From the NCBI GenBank assembly GCA_003254925.1, contig QANZ01038319.1, positions 20,894 to 84,893 on the forward strand: a DNA stretch of 64,000 bases, written 5' to 3'. This DNA comes from Chamaecrista fasciculata. Its lineage: Eukaryota > Streptophyta > Magnoliopsida > Fabales > Fabaceae. The position numbers and the translations under genes are program-made. Below are positions 38,994 through 49,119 of the stretch, in pieces (within the stretch, counting starts at the first letter, position 1; each line of letters opens with the position of its first letter). Below the pieces are notes generated by a model that was given only the letters and a program-made list of their open reading frames with translations, was not told where the DNA came from and did not search any database.

Positions 38994-41840
38994 ATTACAT
39001 AAATTAAAGTTATGCTTACTTGGTACAGCACTTCATCTGCTACCCAATTTCCAATACCTGAAATAAAACTCTGCAAGGAAAGAAAAATCAATGGTTTATT
39101 ACTTTTGAAATAAAACTACAAAGAAAGAAAAATCAATGGTTTATTACTTTTAGAACGTTGTACAACACCACCAGTCAGAATCTACAAAATCTTTCGAAGA
39201 ATTGCAAATCACAGGAAGACAGAGATGATATCACAAAGGAACTACACTTAAAATTGGCTTTACATGGCAAAAAAGCATTGTCTGATAACAAGTCAGCGCA
39301 AGAAACAGAAAAATGAAAGACAGAGAAATATTTATACTTAAAAGAAAATGACATTATAGTAATAAAAATAAAGATCAGTGAAAAACAAAACATAAACTCA
39401 GAAAAGGGGAGAAATAAGGGTCAGAACTCAATACTTGATCAAGTAACAAAGCCTTGATTTCAGTTTTCTTCTTGTGCAAAGACTCAGTGAATTCTTCAAG
39501 TGTCATAGGTTCAAAGAGTGCATCAGGACCCAGCTCAGATATTGGGGGCACTGATGTTGGCTATATCAAGAAAAAAAAATAGTTAATAGTGGAATAAAAT
39601 AAGAAGCTATGCCTATTGGCAAATGGCAGGTAGAGTTTTATTACATCATTAAGCAGGCGAACTTTAGCAAACCGCCTTTTGTCAGTGAAAGACAACTCCA
39701 AACCATCATCTAGCTGCACCAGAGAATTTAGTCTAATTAATACTGGCTGGTAAGAAATTAAATGTTAATATTTATCAAAGAGAAATGGTTATGTCTTTGA
39801 TCTCTAGGTCCACTGTACAAATACGGAAAACAAAAAATTGAACAATATATCACTTCACTATCACCCACCATGCACGCACAGAAATTTTAATTGACAATGC
39901 CAGAACAAAAGGCAAAAATACTCTTGGTACCCTATCAGGTTAGTTTTAGTTGTACCTTCAAAATTTTTTGGGTCAATTATACCCTCAATCTTTTCTTTTT
40001 TGTGTCAATAATACCCCCAATTTGGTGATACAATTGACTCAAATATGAAATATTGGGGTACAATTACATAAATATGAAACATTGAGAGTACAATTGACCC
40101 AAAAGAAACTTTGGGAGTACAACTAAAACTGACCTCATACTTTGGGGGTACCAAGAGTACTTTTGCCCAGAACAAAAAGATTAATTTTAGTACTAAGCAC
40201 ACAGCACCTCTCCCTTCCCAAGCTCTACCTAACACCAGAAAAAATGTTCTATCTTATCATCTTGAAGAAACTGAATAGCATAAGAACTACCAGATTTTAC
40301 CTCAATAAAAAACTTGGAGTACTTGGAAGGCCACTCATCCTCATCCTTGACAGCAGACCTACGAGTATATTTAAAGTGATCAATCAAAAGCATCAATTGA
40401 CAATGAAATCCGAAGCAGTTCTACAACAATACAACATAAATACCAAAATACCATTTATTGCATCTTTTCAACCATTGCTAAGTCCTAATAAGCAGATATT
40501 ATATATCAAAAAATCTTTGAAAACTTCAGAATAACTTATCAGGTTATATGAGACGCCTCACCTTTTATATTTAGTAACTGCAACACCCTTAATGTATACA
40601 GCACCAGCCATGCCTGCACAATGCAGAACCACATAAGCAGTTAGGATTTAGCTATGAAGCACAGACATTGATACGAATATGGGACGTATGGGACACGACA
40701 CAGATATGGACACATCACACATCGACACACTAAATACTTAAAATTATATAACACGGCACGACATATATATATATAAATACTGATGAAAGTTTTAAAAATT
40801 ACAATGTCTATTCATGAAATATGTCATATATTGAAGCCACCAAAAAACTGATTTGACTTCTGACATCCATGAACATGTGTTGTATCATGTGTATGCATGT
40901 CACTCTGGGACTCTCTCAAATGGGACTCTCTCAAAATGAAGTGTTCGCACTTCACAGAGATCTAGTAAGGGTGGTTACACAAATAATACACTTGGCATGT
41001 CCAAATTTGTTATGTGTGAGAGAAGTATAACACTCAAGTGTCAAATACGGGATACGACACAGCCACAGCCACAGATACATCAACATGCTAAATTCTTGAA
41101 ATTACATAACATGGCATGGCATAAATGTATATATAAATATCTACAAAAACTTGTGAAAATTTTAAAAAATTATAGTCATACAATATGTCATATGTTGAAG
41201 CCAAAAAAAAAATGATTTGAATTTTGACACGGGGGTAGGCGTGTCACCGTAACTCTCTCAAAATGAAGTGTTCACAAATAATACACTTGACATATCCAAA
41301 TTTGTGATGTGTGAGAGAAGTATAACACTCAAGTGTCAACATAAACATTAACGAGTCAAGATGGTATAGTGACGTTTTGTTGTCAACTAGCAAACTCACT
41401 AAACAAAAATAAGAAAAAGAAACAAAGCACAAAACTGTTCCTTTTCGGAGAAACACTCATGCAGTTTCCTTACCTTCATTTCCCTAAACAAACAACTATA
41501 TCGATCACTGAATCTAAAAATGCCTCTATTCCAATAATACCTTACTCAATCACTCAATTCCACTCATTTTCATTTCAAAAGAAAGCTAGGGTTTAAGGCA
41601 GAGAAGAATACCAAATTGAAAGGAAGGAAACGGAGGCGAATCAAGCTCAAGCCACATGTTCTTGCCCTTACGTCGAGCAGCGACGATGGTTTTGCCCAAG
41701 AGAGAAGCCTCGAACTCCGAGCGAGACACGCCATCGATGACTTTGGTATCGTCGGCGATAATAGCCTTCTTTATCTTCTTTCCGACGCAGTTGTCGTCGA
41801 CGGCTCTTCTTGCCGCCTCTACCTCCGGCAGCTCCGGCAT
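37535..41840 (-). CDS. FPG1: Formamidopyrimidine-DNA glycosylase (FPG1), ten exons with alternative exon 8
   Basis: Excises oxidised purines (8-oxoguanine, FapyG) in base excision repair and has AP-lyase activity. Exons (minus strand): 41840-41612, 40613-40562, 40358-40301, 39713-39645, 39560-39435, 39070-39020, 38764-38687, then either 38580-38481 (8a) or 38430-38328 (8b), 38085-38051, 37963-37535. This gives 408 or 409 residues. The N-terminus MPELPEVEAARRAV holds the catalytic Pro2 and Glu3, and RRKGKNMWLEL the conserved Lys. FISGIGNWVADEVLYQARIH is the helix-two-turn-helix. No bacterial-type zinc finger is present; instead there is a lysine-rich tail with an Asp/Glu/Ser run (about SDDNEDDGDDESDDNDDD), as in plant FPG1, probably for nuclear localisation and binding. 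A pair of alternative eighth exons is known from Arabidopsis FPG1/MMH. Confidence 0.95.
38328..38430 (-). CDS. FPG1: FPG1 alternative exon 8b
   Basis: 103 bp, encodes VIEKAVEVGADSSQYPTSWI and on to KKPGKALVDG. Acceptor TTTTACAG, donor GATG|GTTTGC. It is the paralogue of exon 8a: both start V-I, carry A-V-E and end with W-[IL]-F-H and KKPG. Confidence 0.9.
38481..38580 (-). CDS. FPG1: FPG1 alternative exon 8a
   Basis: 100 bp, encodes VIHYAVEHDANSCHFPLEWL and on to GKKPGEING. Acceptor CCTGTAG, donor AATG|GTAAGG. Both 8a and 8b enter in phase 0 and leave in phase 1. Joining 8a to 8b would read GGT GAT TGA and stop at once. Confidence 0.9.
39911..40167. mobile_element. Fold-back MITE in FPG1 intron 3 with 10-bp target duplication
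   Basis: Starts GGCAAAAATACTCTTGGTACC and ends GGTACCAAGAGTACTTTTGCC, a near-perfect inverted pair. The flanking 10-mers CAGAACAAAA at 39901-39910 and 40168-40177 are identical. Same family as 10690-11052 in SRP54 and 42268-42678. Confidence 0.9.
40651..41280. mobile_element. Two ATGAAGCATGG-family MITE copies in FPG1 intron 1
   Basis: First copy about 40651-40960 (starts CTATGAAGCACAG), second, more decayed, about 41040-41280. Both are followed by a shared phrase 'gtgagagaagtataacactc' (about 41018 and 41309), so MITE plus flank were duplicated locally. Confidence 0.65.
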
Positions 41841-41869
41841 TGAGCTTCAGTGTCAGTCAACTATGGAGT

Positions 41870-41877
41870 ATTCCCGC
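41870..41877 (-). promoter_or_regulatory. E2F-like site upstream of FPG1
   Basis: ATTCCCGC fits the plant E2F consensus WTTSSCSS and lies 30 bp before the FPG1 start codon. A single short match, so only suggestive of S-phase control. Confidence 0.3.
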
Positions 41878-42267
41878 GTTTTTAGGTGAGTTTCAGGCTG
41901 TAGTAAAAAAAAAAGACAGTCACTGACTGAACTCACTGTGAATAACGCGTAAGAAAGCAGCAACCTTTATGCTTCTTGGTTTTTGGGTTTTCTTTCTTTT
42001 TCCATAAGAAAAAAATTGTTTTTAAAAATAAATAAAAGAAAAAAGGATAAAACTTATTTCTAATCCTTAAATTTATCCTACAATTATAATTTAGTCTCTA
42101 AATAGTAAATATTAGAAATTCATTTTTTTATACTTAATTTTTTTTTACAATCCCCATCCCCATAGACTAAATAATTATCTATCGAAAACAATTACCAAGA
42201 AAAAAAGATATTTTTAATATTCACATATTAAATTATAATTTTGAGATAAATTTGAAGATTAAAAAAA

Positions 42268-42678
42268 GGTAAAAGACTTCTTGTATCCCAGACCCGAACG
42301 TTTGGGGTCAGTTTCAGTTATACCCTCAAGTTTGTTTTGTGTCAGTTATACCTCCAACGTTTTACATTGTTGGCAATTATACCCTAACTTCAATTTTTTT
42401 CAGTCATTTGTTCGCAAAATACAGGCCGTCATTGAACTTATGAGGTCAAAAAACCTTGCATTAAGAGTTTTCGTAGTCGTCGGGGCCGCCATGTATCTTG
42501 CCGGAAAGTTCGCCGGAAACTTGAGGGACCAAAATGGAACTTTGAGCAAACTTGAGGGACCAAAATAGGACTTTGGACCAAAAAGATTGAGGTTATGGTA
42601 TAATTAACAACAATGCGAAACGTTGGGGCATAACTAAAATTGACCCCAAATGTTAGGGGCACCAACAGGTCTTTTGCC
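42268..42678. mobile_element. Fold-back MITE between FPG1 and CDC20
   Basis: Starts GGTAAAAGACTTCTTGTA and ends CAACAGGTCTTTTGCC, with 'ggtcagtttcagttatacc' inside and its complement opposite. The centre (42440-42530) is GC-richer. The right end touches the first CDC20-upstream repeat unit. Confidence 0.65.
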
Positions 42679-43585
42679 ATATTTATATTTAAAATAATTA
42701 ATATTTATTTTATTTACATATTTATTTCCCCAATTATTGAATATGGCTCATTTCAAGTTCAAACGAGTTTAGAGCTACGTATTGCTCAAAAAGTTTAGGA
42801 CCGAAATGAAACATTTTAACATTATTTAGGACCAAAATGAAACATTTTGTCAACATTTAGAACTAATTTGAATATTAGACATACATCATAGACCAAAATA
42901 AACATTAGAGCATACATTTAAGACCAAAATGACTCTTTTACCTAAAATCTTTAAAATGTAAAAAATAATTTATTAACACAAACATTAACAACAAAAAATA
43001 TACGTGATTATTTAATGATAATGTGCGTCATTAGTTCATTTAGAAATTAGATTAGATGGAATAACAATAATAACAATAATAACAACAAAAGTTATGGAAG
43101 ACAAAATAAAATATAACAAATTTAACTTTAAGAAAATCAATATATTCAACAAGTGCTTTGTCATATTTTAAAAGATAAAAATACTAATTTCGTCTACCAA
43201 CTTTATACTAACTGTCAATTTCGTCCCCAATTTTTTTTAGTTGTCAATTTCGTCTCTAATGTTTCAAATTATAGTCAATTTTATCCTTTGCTCTTACTTT
43301 AGCCAAATATTATCGGCATAACCTACGTGACTAATGATATATAAATTAAAATTGATAGAAAAAGAAACTCAAATCCTAATTCAGATTGAAAAACAGGATG
43401 TAGTCTGTCGTTAATTTATTGACGTTAGTCAAAGGAAAAATTGACTAAAATGTGAAACATTGGGGACGAAATTGATAATAAAAAAATATTAGAAACAAAA
43501 ATTGACAGTTAATATAAAATTTGAGAACGAAATTAGTACTTTTCCCTTTTAAAATATTAAACTTGAGGTTCAAGCAGCCCGCGCA

Positions 43586-43596
43586 TAGCCGTTAGG
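43586..43596 (-). promoter_or_regulatory. MSA element in cassette A promoter
   Basis: On the minus strand CCTAACGGCTA fits the mitosis-specific activator consensus YCYAACGGYYA, bound by three-repeat MYB factors in G2/M genes. It lies about 250 bp before cassette exon A1. The same position upstream of the authentic exon keeps only the core AACGGCTA. Confidence 0.55.
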
Positions 43597-43841
43597 GCGT
43601 CCGCGCCTCCTACAAAATAAGGAAACAGTAGTGTTTTCTTCCCTGCACTCTCTCCCTCTATCTCTCACACTGATTCAAAAAAGCTCTTAGAATTTCTCTT
43701 CAATTTCTACAATCTGATTTTTCCTTTTACCTAACGATCGGTTTTGCAGGGTAATAATTCTCGACGGTTGACATGTTTTTTTGTTTTCACGGTTACTTTT
43801 TCTATCTTGATTTGTTCGCTTTTTCGTTTTGGGTTTTGATA

Positions 43842-43916
43842 ATGGATGCAAGATCAAGTTCGAAGTGGCAATCTCGGAGCGAGCAATTTATTCAGAGAAA
43901 CAAGCCTCGACTAAAT
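43842..43916 (+). other. CDC20 first-exon cassette A1
   Basis: 25 open codons starting MDARSSSK and ending RNKPRLN, followed by donor AAAT|GTAATT. Phase 0, so it could splice in frame to CDC20 exon 2 at 49338. Its CT-rich leader and upstream sequence resemble those before the authentic first exon at 49120. Confidence 0.7.
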
Positions 43917-44223
43917 GTAATTCGAACCCTATATTATTTTCTTTAAGCTTCATTTTGAGAAAATTGGGGGAATTTCTGTTTCTCTATTGCCTAATTAAGA
44001 TGTAATCTCTAATACCAATCAATACTGATTCAAAAAGGTCTCAGTCACTCCCTACTTTTCTTCCAAAAGCTCTCATTCAATTATACTTTTCTTCAATTAT
44101 TCTATTTAATTACCTAACAATCAGTTTTGCAGGGTAGTGATTCTCAACAGTCGACGAATTTTGTATTTTCTCTCTTGTATTTTTTATTTTGATTTGTTCG
44201 CTTTTTCGTTTTGGGTTATGATA

Positions 44224-44308
44224 ATGGATGCAGGATCAAGTTCCAAAACGCAATCTCCAAGCCCTTTTTAGGAGTAATTTATTCAGAGAAAGAGGCCTCA
44301 ACAAAAAT
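44224..44308 (+). pseudogene. CDC20 first-exon cassette A2, broken
   Basis: Starts MDAGSSSKTQSPSPF and then meets an in-frame TAG (about 44269). Its length of 85 bp to the donor is not a multiple of three. Same leader features as A1. Confidence 0.75.
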
Positions 44309-45159
44309 GTAATTTGAACCCTAAATCTTTTTCTTTCAAGCAATTACTAACCCAAGCTCACCATGTATTTTTTTTTCTTTTTATATGTATTTTAGGAGAT
44401 ATGTTACCTTTTATTTGTTTCCTATCTTGTTGTTACATTTGGGGATCAAATGTGATGAGCTTGATCCACTTGTAAAATGCATAAATTTGATATTTTTTTT
44501 TGGATAAATTATACTTTGGTACCCTGTGGTTTGGCTATACTTCACTTTGATACTTTGTGGTTTATAAAGTGACATTCTAGTACCCTGTGGAGAGTGGTAT
44601 TTTACGGTAATACTTTGGTACCCTGAGCTTTAATTCAGTGATAAAATTAATGGAATTTGACACTTTTGGGGCTATTTCATAATTTTAACCAACTTTGGGG
44701 ATAAAAGACAATTTTAATGTAAGAAAATGAAATTATGTAATAAAATGAGGATGTAACCCATTTCACTTTTACTAACCTAATAATTATTCATATAGTGACT
44801 TTTGTATATTTTCTTTGCGTAGGACAATGAAATTATGGATTCACAAGTATATCTCATTATTATATAAATTTTATAGTTATATTATATATATTATCAATTA
44901 TTGAATATTTATATTTAAAATAATTAATATTTATTTTATTTACATATTTATTTCCCCAATTACGGAATATGACTCATTTCAAGTTCAAACGAATTTAGAG
45001 CTACGTATTGTTCAAAAAGTTTAGGACCAAAATGAAACATTTTACCATCATGGACCAAAATAAACATTAGAGCATACATTTAGGACCAAAATGACTCTTT
45101 TACCTATAATCTTTAAAATGTAAAAATTAAAACATTAACAACAAAAAAGATATGTGATT

Positions 45160-45396
45160 GCCAACAAAGGTTGACCCAGTTGGTAAGGAGTCGACTCATA
45201 ATCCACAAGATCATGGGTTCAATTCTCACTGCCGATGTGAGGGCCTTGTTGGTAGGCGATCTGTAAGTACCTCTCTAAGCGCTCATAGAGCCTGGAGGCC
45301 TGCCCTGGCCTAGGTGAGCCCCGGGGCCCAACTTACCTAAACTTTTCCAGTTTTCCTTACCAAAAAAAAAAAAAAAAAAANAAAAAAAAAAAAAAA
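45160..45396 (+). mobile_element. tRNA-derived SINE with poly(A) tail
   Basis: Body with an A-box-like segment (CCCAGTTGGTAAGGAG, about 45175) and B box GGGTTCAATTC (45215-45225), followed by a ~35-base A run that includes the ambiguous base at 45381. Target duplication ATATGTGATT (45150-45159) and ATACGTGATT (45397-45406). The uninterrupted site survives in unit A at about 43000-43009. Confidence 0.88.
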
Positions 45397-46260
45397 ATAC
45401 GTGATTATTTAATGATAATGCGTCATTAGTTCATTTAGAAATCAGATGGAATAACAATAATAACAACAAAAATTATGGAAGTCAAAATAAAATATAACAA
45501 ATCTAACTTCAAAAAAAATTAATATATTCAACAAGTGTTTTGTCAGTTTTTAAAAAACAAAAATACTAATTTCGTCTACAAACTTTATATCAATTGTCAA
45601 TTTCGTCCATAATCTTTTTTTTGTTGTTAATTTCGTCCCTAATATTTTAAATTTTGGTCAATTTTATCCTTTGCTCTTACTTTAGCCAAATATTATCGAC
45701 ATAGCCTACGTGGCTAATGATAAATAAATTAAAAATGATAAAAAAAAACTCAAATACTAATTCAAATTGAAATACAGGATGTAGTATGTTGTTAATTTAT
45801 TGAAAGACGTTAGTCAAAGGATAAAATTGACTAAAATGTGAAACATTAGGGGCGAAATTGACGATAAAAAAAAGATTGAGAACAAAAGTTGAGCAGTCGA
45901 TATAAAATTTGGGGACAAAATTAATATTTTTCCCTTTCTAAAAATTAAAACTCGTGTCTCAAGCAGCATAGCCATTACCCTGCATAGTCGTTCAGTGCTC
46001 GCGCCTCCTTAAAAATGAGGATATATATCAAAGTTTCAATATTTCTTCACACCAGCAATCTTTGTCTCTCTCTTTACGAATCCTGACAAAAAATTTCTCA
46101 CATTTTCTCTCTTTTTCTTCAATTTTTTCAATTTGATTTTTCTTTTAACCTAACAATCGATTTTGCAAGTAGTATTTGTCGACGGACGACATGTTTTGTT
46201 TTTTCTTTTCTTAAATTTTCTATTTTGATTTGTTCTTCTTCTTCATTTTGGATTTTGATA

Positions 46261-46320
46261 ATGGATGTAGGTTCGAAAGCGCAATCTCAGAGCAAGCAGA
46301 GAAGGAGGCCGCGACAAAAT
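46261..46320 (+). other. CDC20 first-exon cassette B1
   Basis: 20 open codons (MDVGSKAQSQSKQRRRPRQN), then donor AAAT|GTAAGT, the best donor match among all cassettes. Phase 0. Confidence 0.7.
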
Positions 46321-46507
46321 GTAAGTGGAACCCTAAATTCTTTTCTTTGAAGCTCCGTTTTAAAAAAAATGGGGGGAATTTCTAATTTATGTAATCCCTA
46401 ATTTCTAACTTTTTTTGCGGGGTAGTAATTCTGGACGGTTGACAGGTATTTTGTTTTTTCTCTTATATTTTCTATTTTGATTTGTTTTTTTCGTTTTAGG
46501 TTTTGAT

Positions 46508-46582
46508 ATGGATGCAGAATCAAATTTGAAAGCACAATCTCAGAGCGAGCAGTTTATTCAGAAAAAGAGGCCCCGAGAAAAT
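46508..46582 (+). other. CDC20 first-exon cassette B2
   Basis: 25 open codons, MDAESNLKAQSQSEQF to KKRPREN, donor AAAT|GTAATT, phase 0. Among the cassettes it best resembles the N-terminus of other plant CDC20 proteins (QEHFLPRKPSKEN before DRFIPNR in Arabidopsis). Confidence 0.7.
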
Positions 46583-46953
46583 GTAATTCGAACCCTAAAT
46601 CCTTTTCTTTCAAGCAATTACTAACCCAAGCTCACCATGTATTTCTTTCTATTGTATTTTAGGAGATGTTACCTTTTATTTGTTTCTATCTTGTTGTTAC
46701 ATTTGGGGAGCAAATGTGATGAGCTTGATCCACTTGTAAAATGCATAAATTTGATATTTTTTTTTGGGTAAATTTTACTTTGGTACCCTATGATTTGGCC
46801 ATATTTCACTTTGATACTCTGTGGTATTTTCCGTTAATACTTTGGTACCCTAAGCTTTAATTCAGTTATAGAACTAATGGAATTTGGCACTTTTGGGAGT
46901 ATTTTATAATTTTAACTAACTTTGGGGATAATGAGATTGGATTGGGGATGTAA

Positions 46954-47602
46954 GGGGTGAGCGCGGGCTGAGTTGGGGCGAATTGAGAGAAAATCACAGC
47001 CCAACCCGCACATCAATCTGCGGGTTGGGTTGGGTTTTGTATTTTTTAAAATTCAACCTGAACCAACCCAACCCCCAAAAATGCGAGGTTGAGTTGGGTT
47101 GAACCCGAGGGTTGAATCTCTTTTTTTTTGGGTTTTTAACAACAAAATAACACATTCTTTTTCAACTTCTTAGGCAAAGTGCATCATATATAATATAAAG
47201 TAAACTAACAATTTAGTCCCTAAAAGATTGAAATATACAATTTAGCCCCTGAAAGATCAAAATGGCATACTTTTTAGTCCCTAAAAGATTAAAACGATAT
47301 ATTATTTAGTCCATAAAAAGGACTAATTAGTATACCATTTTGATCTTTCAGGGACTAAATTATACATTTCAATCTTTCAGGGACCGAGTTGTTAGCTCAG
47401 TGATCTTTTAAGGAACAAATTGTTATTTTATTCTATAATATATATATATATATGTTTGCGGGTTGGGTTGGGTTCATAAACCTCCAGTCCGCAGACCAAC
47501 CCACAAGTATGTGGGTTGAGAATTTTGAACCCAACCCAACCCAGCCCGTGACTACAGGTTGGGTTGGTTTTTGCGGGTTCGCAGGTCACGATGCTCACCC
47601 CT
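46954..47602. mobile_element. hAT-like MITE with 8-bp target duplication and nested element
   Basis: Ends GGGGTGAGC and GCTCACCCCT, with 'gggttgggttggg' arms. Flanked by GGATGTAA (46946-46953) and AGATGTAA (47603-47610). The empty site GGATGTAA survives in unit A (about 44740). Inside it, 47204-47437 is a separate fold-back element of the family found in SRP54 introns 2, 6 and 8. Confidence 0.88.
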
Positions 47603-48828
47603 AGATGTAACCCATTTCACTTTTACTAACCTAATAATTATTTATATAGTGACTTTGTATATTTTATTTTATTTGTGTAGGATAATGAAATTATAGATTC
47701 ACAAGTATATCTCATTGTTATATAAATTTTATAGTTATATTTTATCAATTATAGAATATTTATATTTAAAAAAAATAAATATTTATGAAGTCATCCTATT
47801 TAACCGTTGTCAAACTGATTGAACCAATCAACCTGTGACCCGAAGGTCTGTCCGAGTCACTTTTTGGTCTGATTTTAATAGCATTGAATAATACCTTTAA
47901 AAATAAATTAATTTCTTTCATATTATGTAGTTATGGGGACAAAAATACTTTATAATGTACGTAAAAAAAATTTATGAATGTTTTCTCAATTTACATGATA
48001 TATATAGGAAAAATATAATATTTTATTATTTTTATTTTGTATTACATTATTATTTTTAATCTTTTAATTTGACCGAGGAACAAATCATTGATGATTACAA
48101 TAATTCAGAGACTGAATTGTATATTTTACTTCATTACTCATGAGTCTTTAGAAAATCACAATCATTAATGATCGGGTATGCATCTCAAAATCTCTCGATG
48201 ACCAAAAAATAAATTGAAGAACCAAAATATTAATAACATAAAAATTGAAGGACCAAAAATTGCAATCATTAATATGACCATTAATACTAAAAACAATATT
48301 ACCAATATAACTAAAAAAATATAAGAATGATTACCAATATATAAAAAATCGTATATTTTGATGACTCAAGTATTGACTTGTTGAATTAGTATAATTTTAA
48401 AAACTAAAATAATTTTTCTTTAATTAAAATAATTTAATATATATCTCAAAATAATATATATATATATATATTTCATTTTTATCTCAAAATATAACCGAAA
48501 AAATATAGGAATGATTACCAATGTTTCACATTTTTATCAATTTTATCATTTGCTTTTATTTTAGCCAAATATTAACGACAGAATCTACTTAGCTAATGAT
48601 ATATAATGTAAAATTGATAGAAAAAGAAAGTCAAATCTTAAATTAGATTGAAAAATAGGATGCGGTATGTCATTAATTTATTGAAATAAGTTAGTCTAAG
48701 GATAAAATTGACCAAAATGTAAAACATTGGGGAAAAATTGACTGCAAAAAAAAAAACATTAGGGATAAAATTGACAGTTGGTATAAAGATTAAGGACAAA
48801 ATCAGTATTTTGCCTTTTCCTAAATTAA

Positions 48829-48839
48829 TAGCCGTTGCC
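48829..48839 (-). promoter_or_regulatory. MSA-like core upstream of CDC20
   Basis: Minus-strand GGCAACGGCTA keeps the AACGG core and right half of the MSA element, about 285 bp before the start codon. Expected for a G2/M-expressed gene, though not a full consensus match. Confidence 0.4.
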
Positions 48840-49119
48840 GCGCACATCGTTTCCGCGCCCGCGCTTCCTACATACTAAGGAATACTATTGTTTTCTTCTT
48901 CATGCCGCTCTCTCTCTCTATCTCTCTTTATTCGAATACTATTCGAAAAAAGCTCTCACACACTCTCTCTACTTTCTTCAATTACTTCAGTTTGAGTTTT
49001 CTGTTTACCTAACAATTTGCAGGTAGTAGTAATTCTCGACAGTTTAACAGGTTTTGTGTTTTCTTTTCTCTTGAATTTCTATTTCGATTTGTTCTGTTTT
49101 TTGGTTTTGGTTTGTGATA

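Larger units (their letters stand above)
42681..44906 (+). repeat. CDC20-upstream tandem unit A
   Basis: Begins ATTTATATTTAAAATAATTA and repeats from 44907, so the period is 2226 bp. It contains, in order, an AT-rich segment, a fold-back element (about 43157-43550), a CDC20 promoter/leader copy with two first-exon copies (43842-43916, 44224-44308), and a segment beginning 'acccaagctcaccatg' with a 'ggtaccctgtggtttgg' fold-back half. It lacks the SINE and hAT MITE of unit B, so preserves both empty sites. Confidence 0.9.
44907..47756 (+). repeat. CDC20-upstream tandem unit B
   Basis: Second copy of unit A, enlarged by a SINE (45160-45396) and a hAT MITE (46954-47602) and shortened elsewhere. 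It carries first-exon cassettes B1 and B2. The following start phrase ATTTATATTTAAAA at 47757 marks a third, mostly diverged unit that leads into the real CDC20 gene. Confidence 0.9.
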
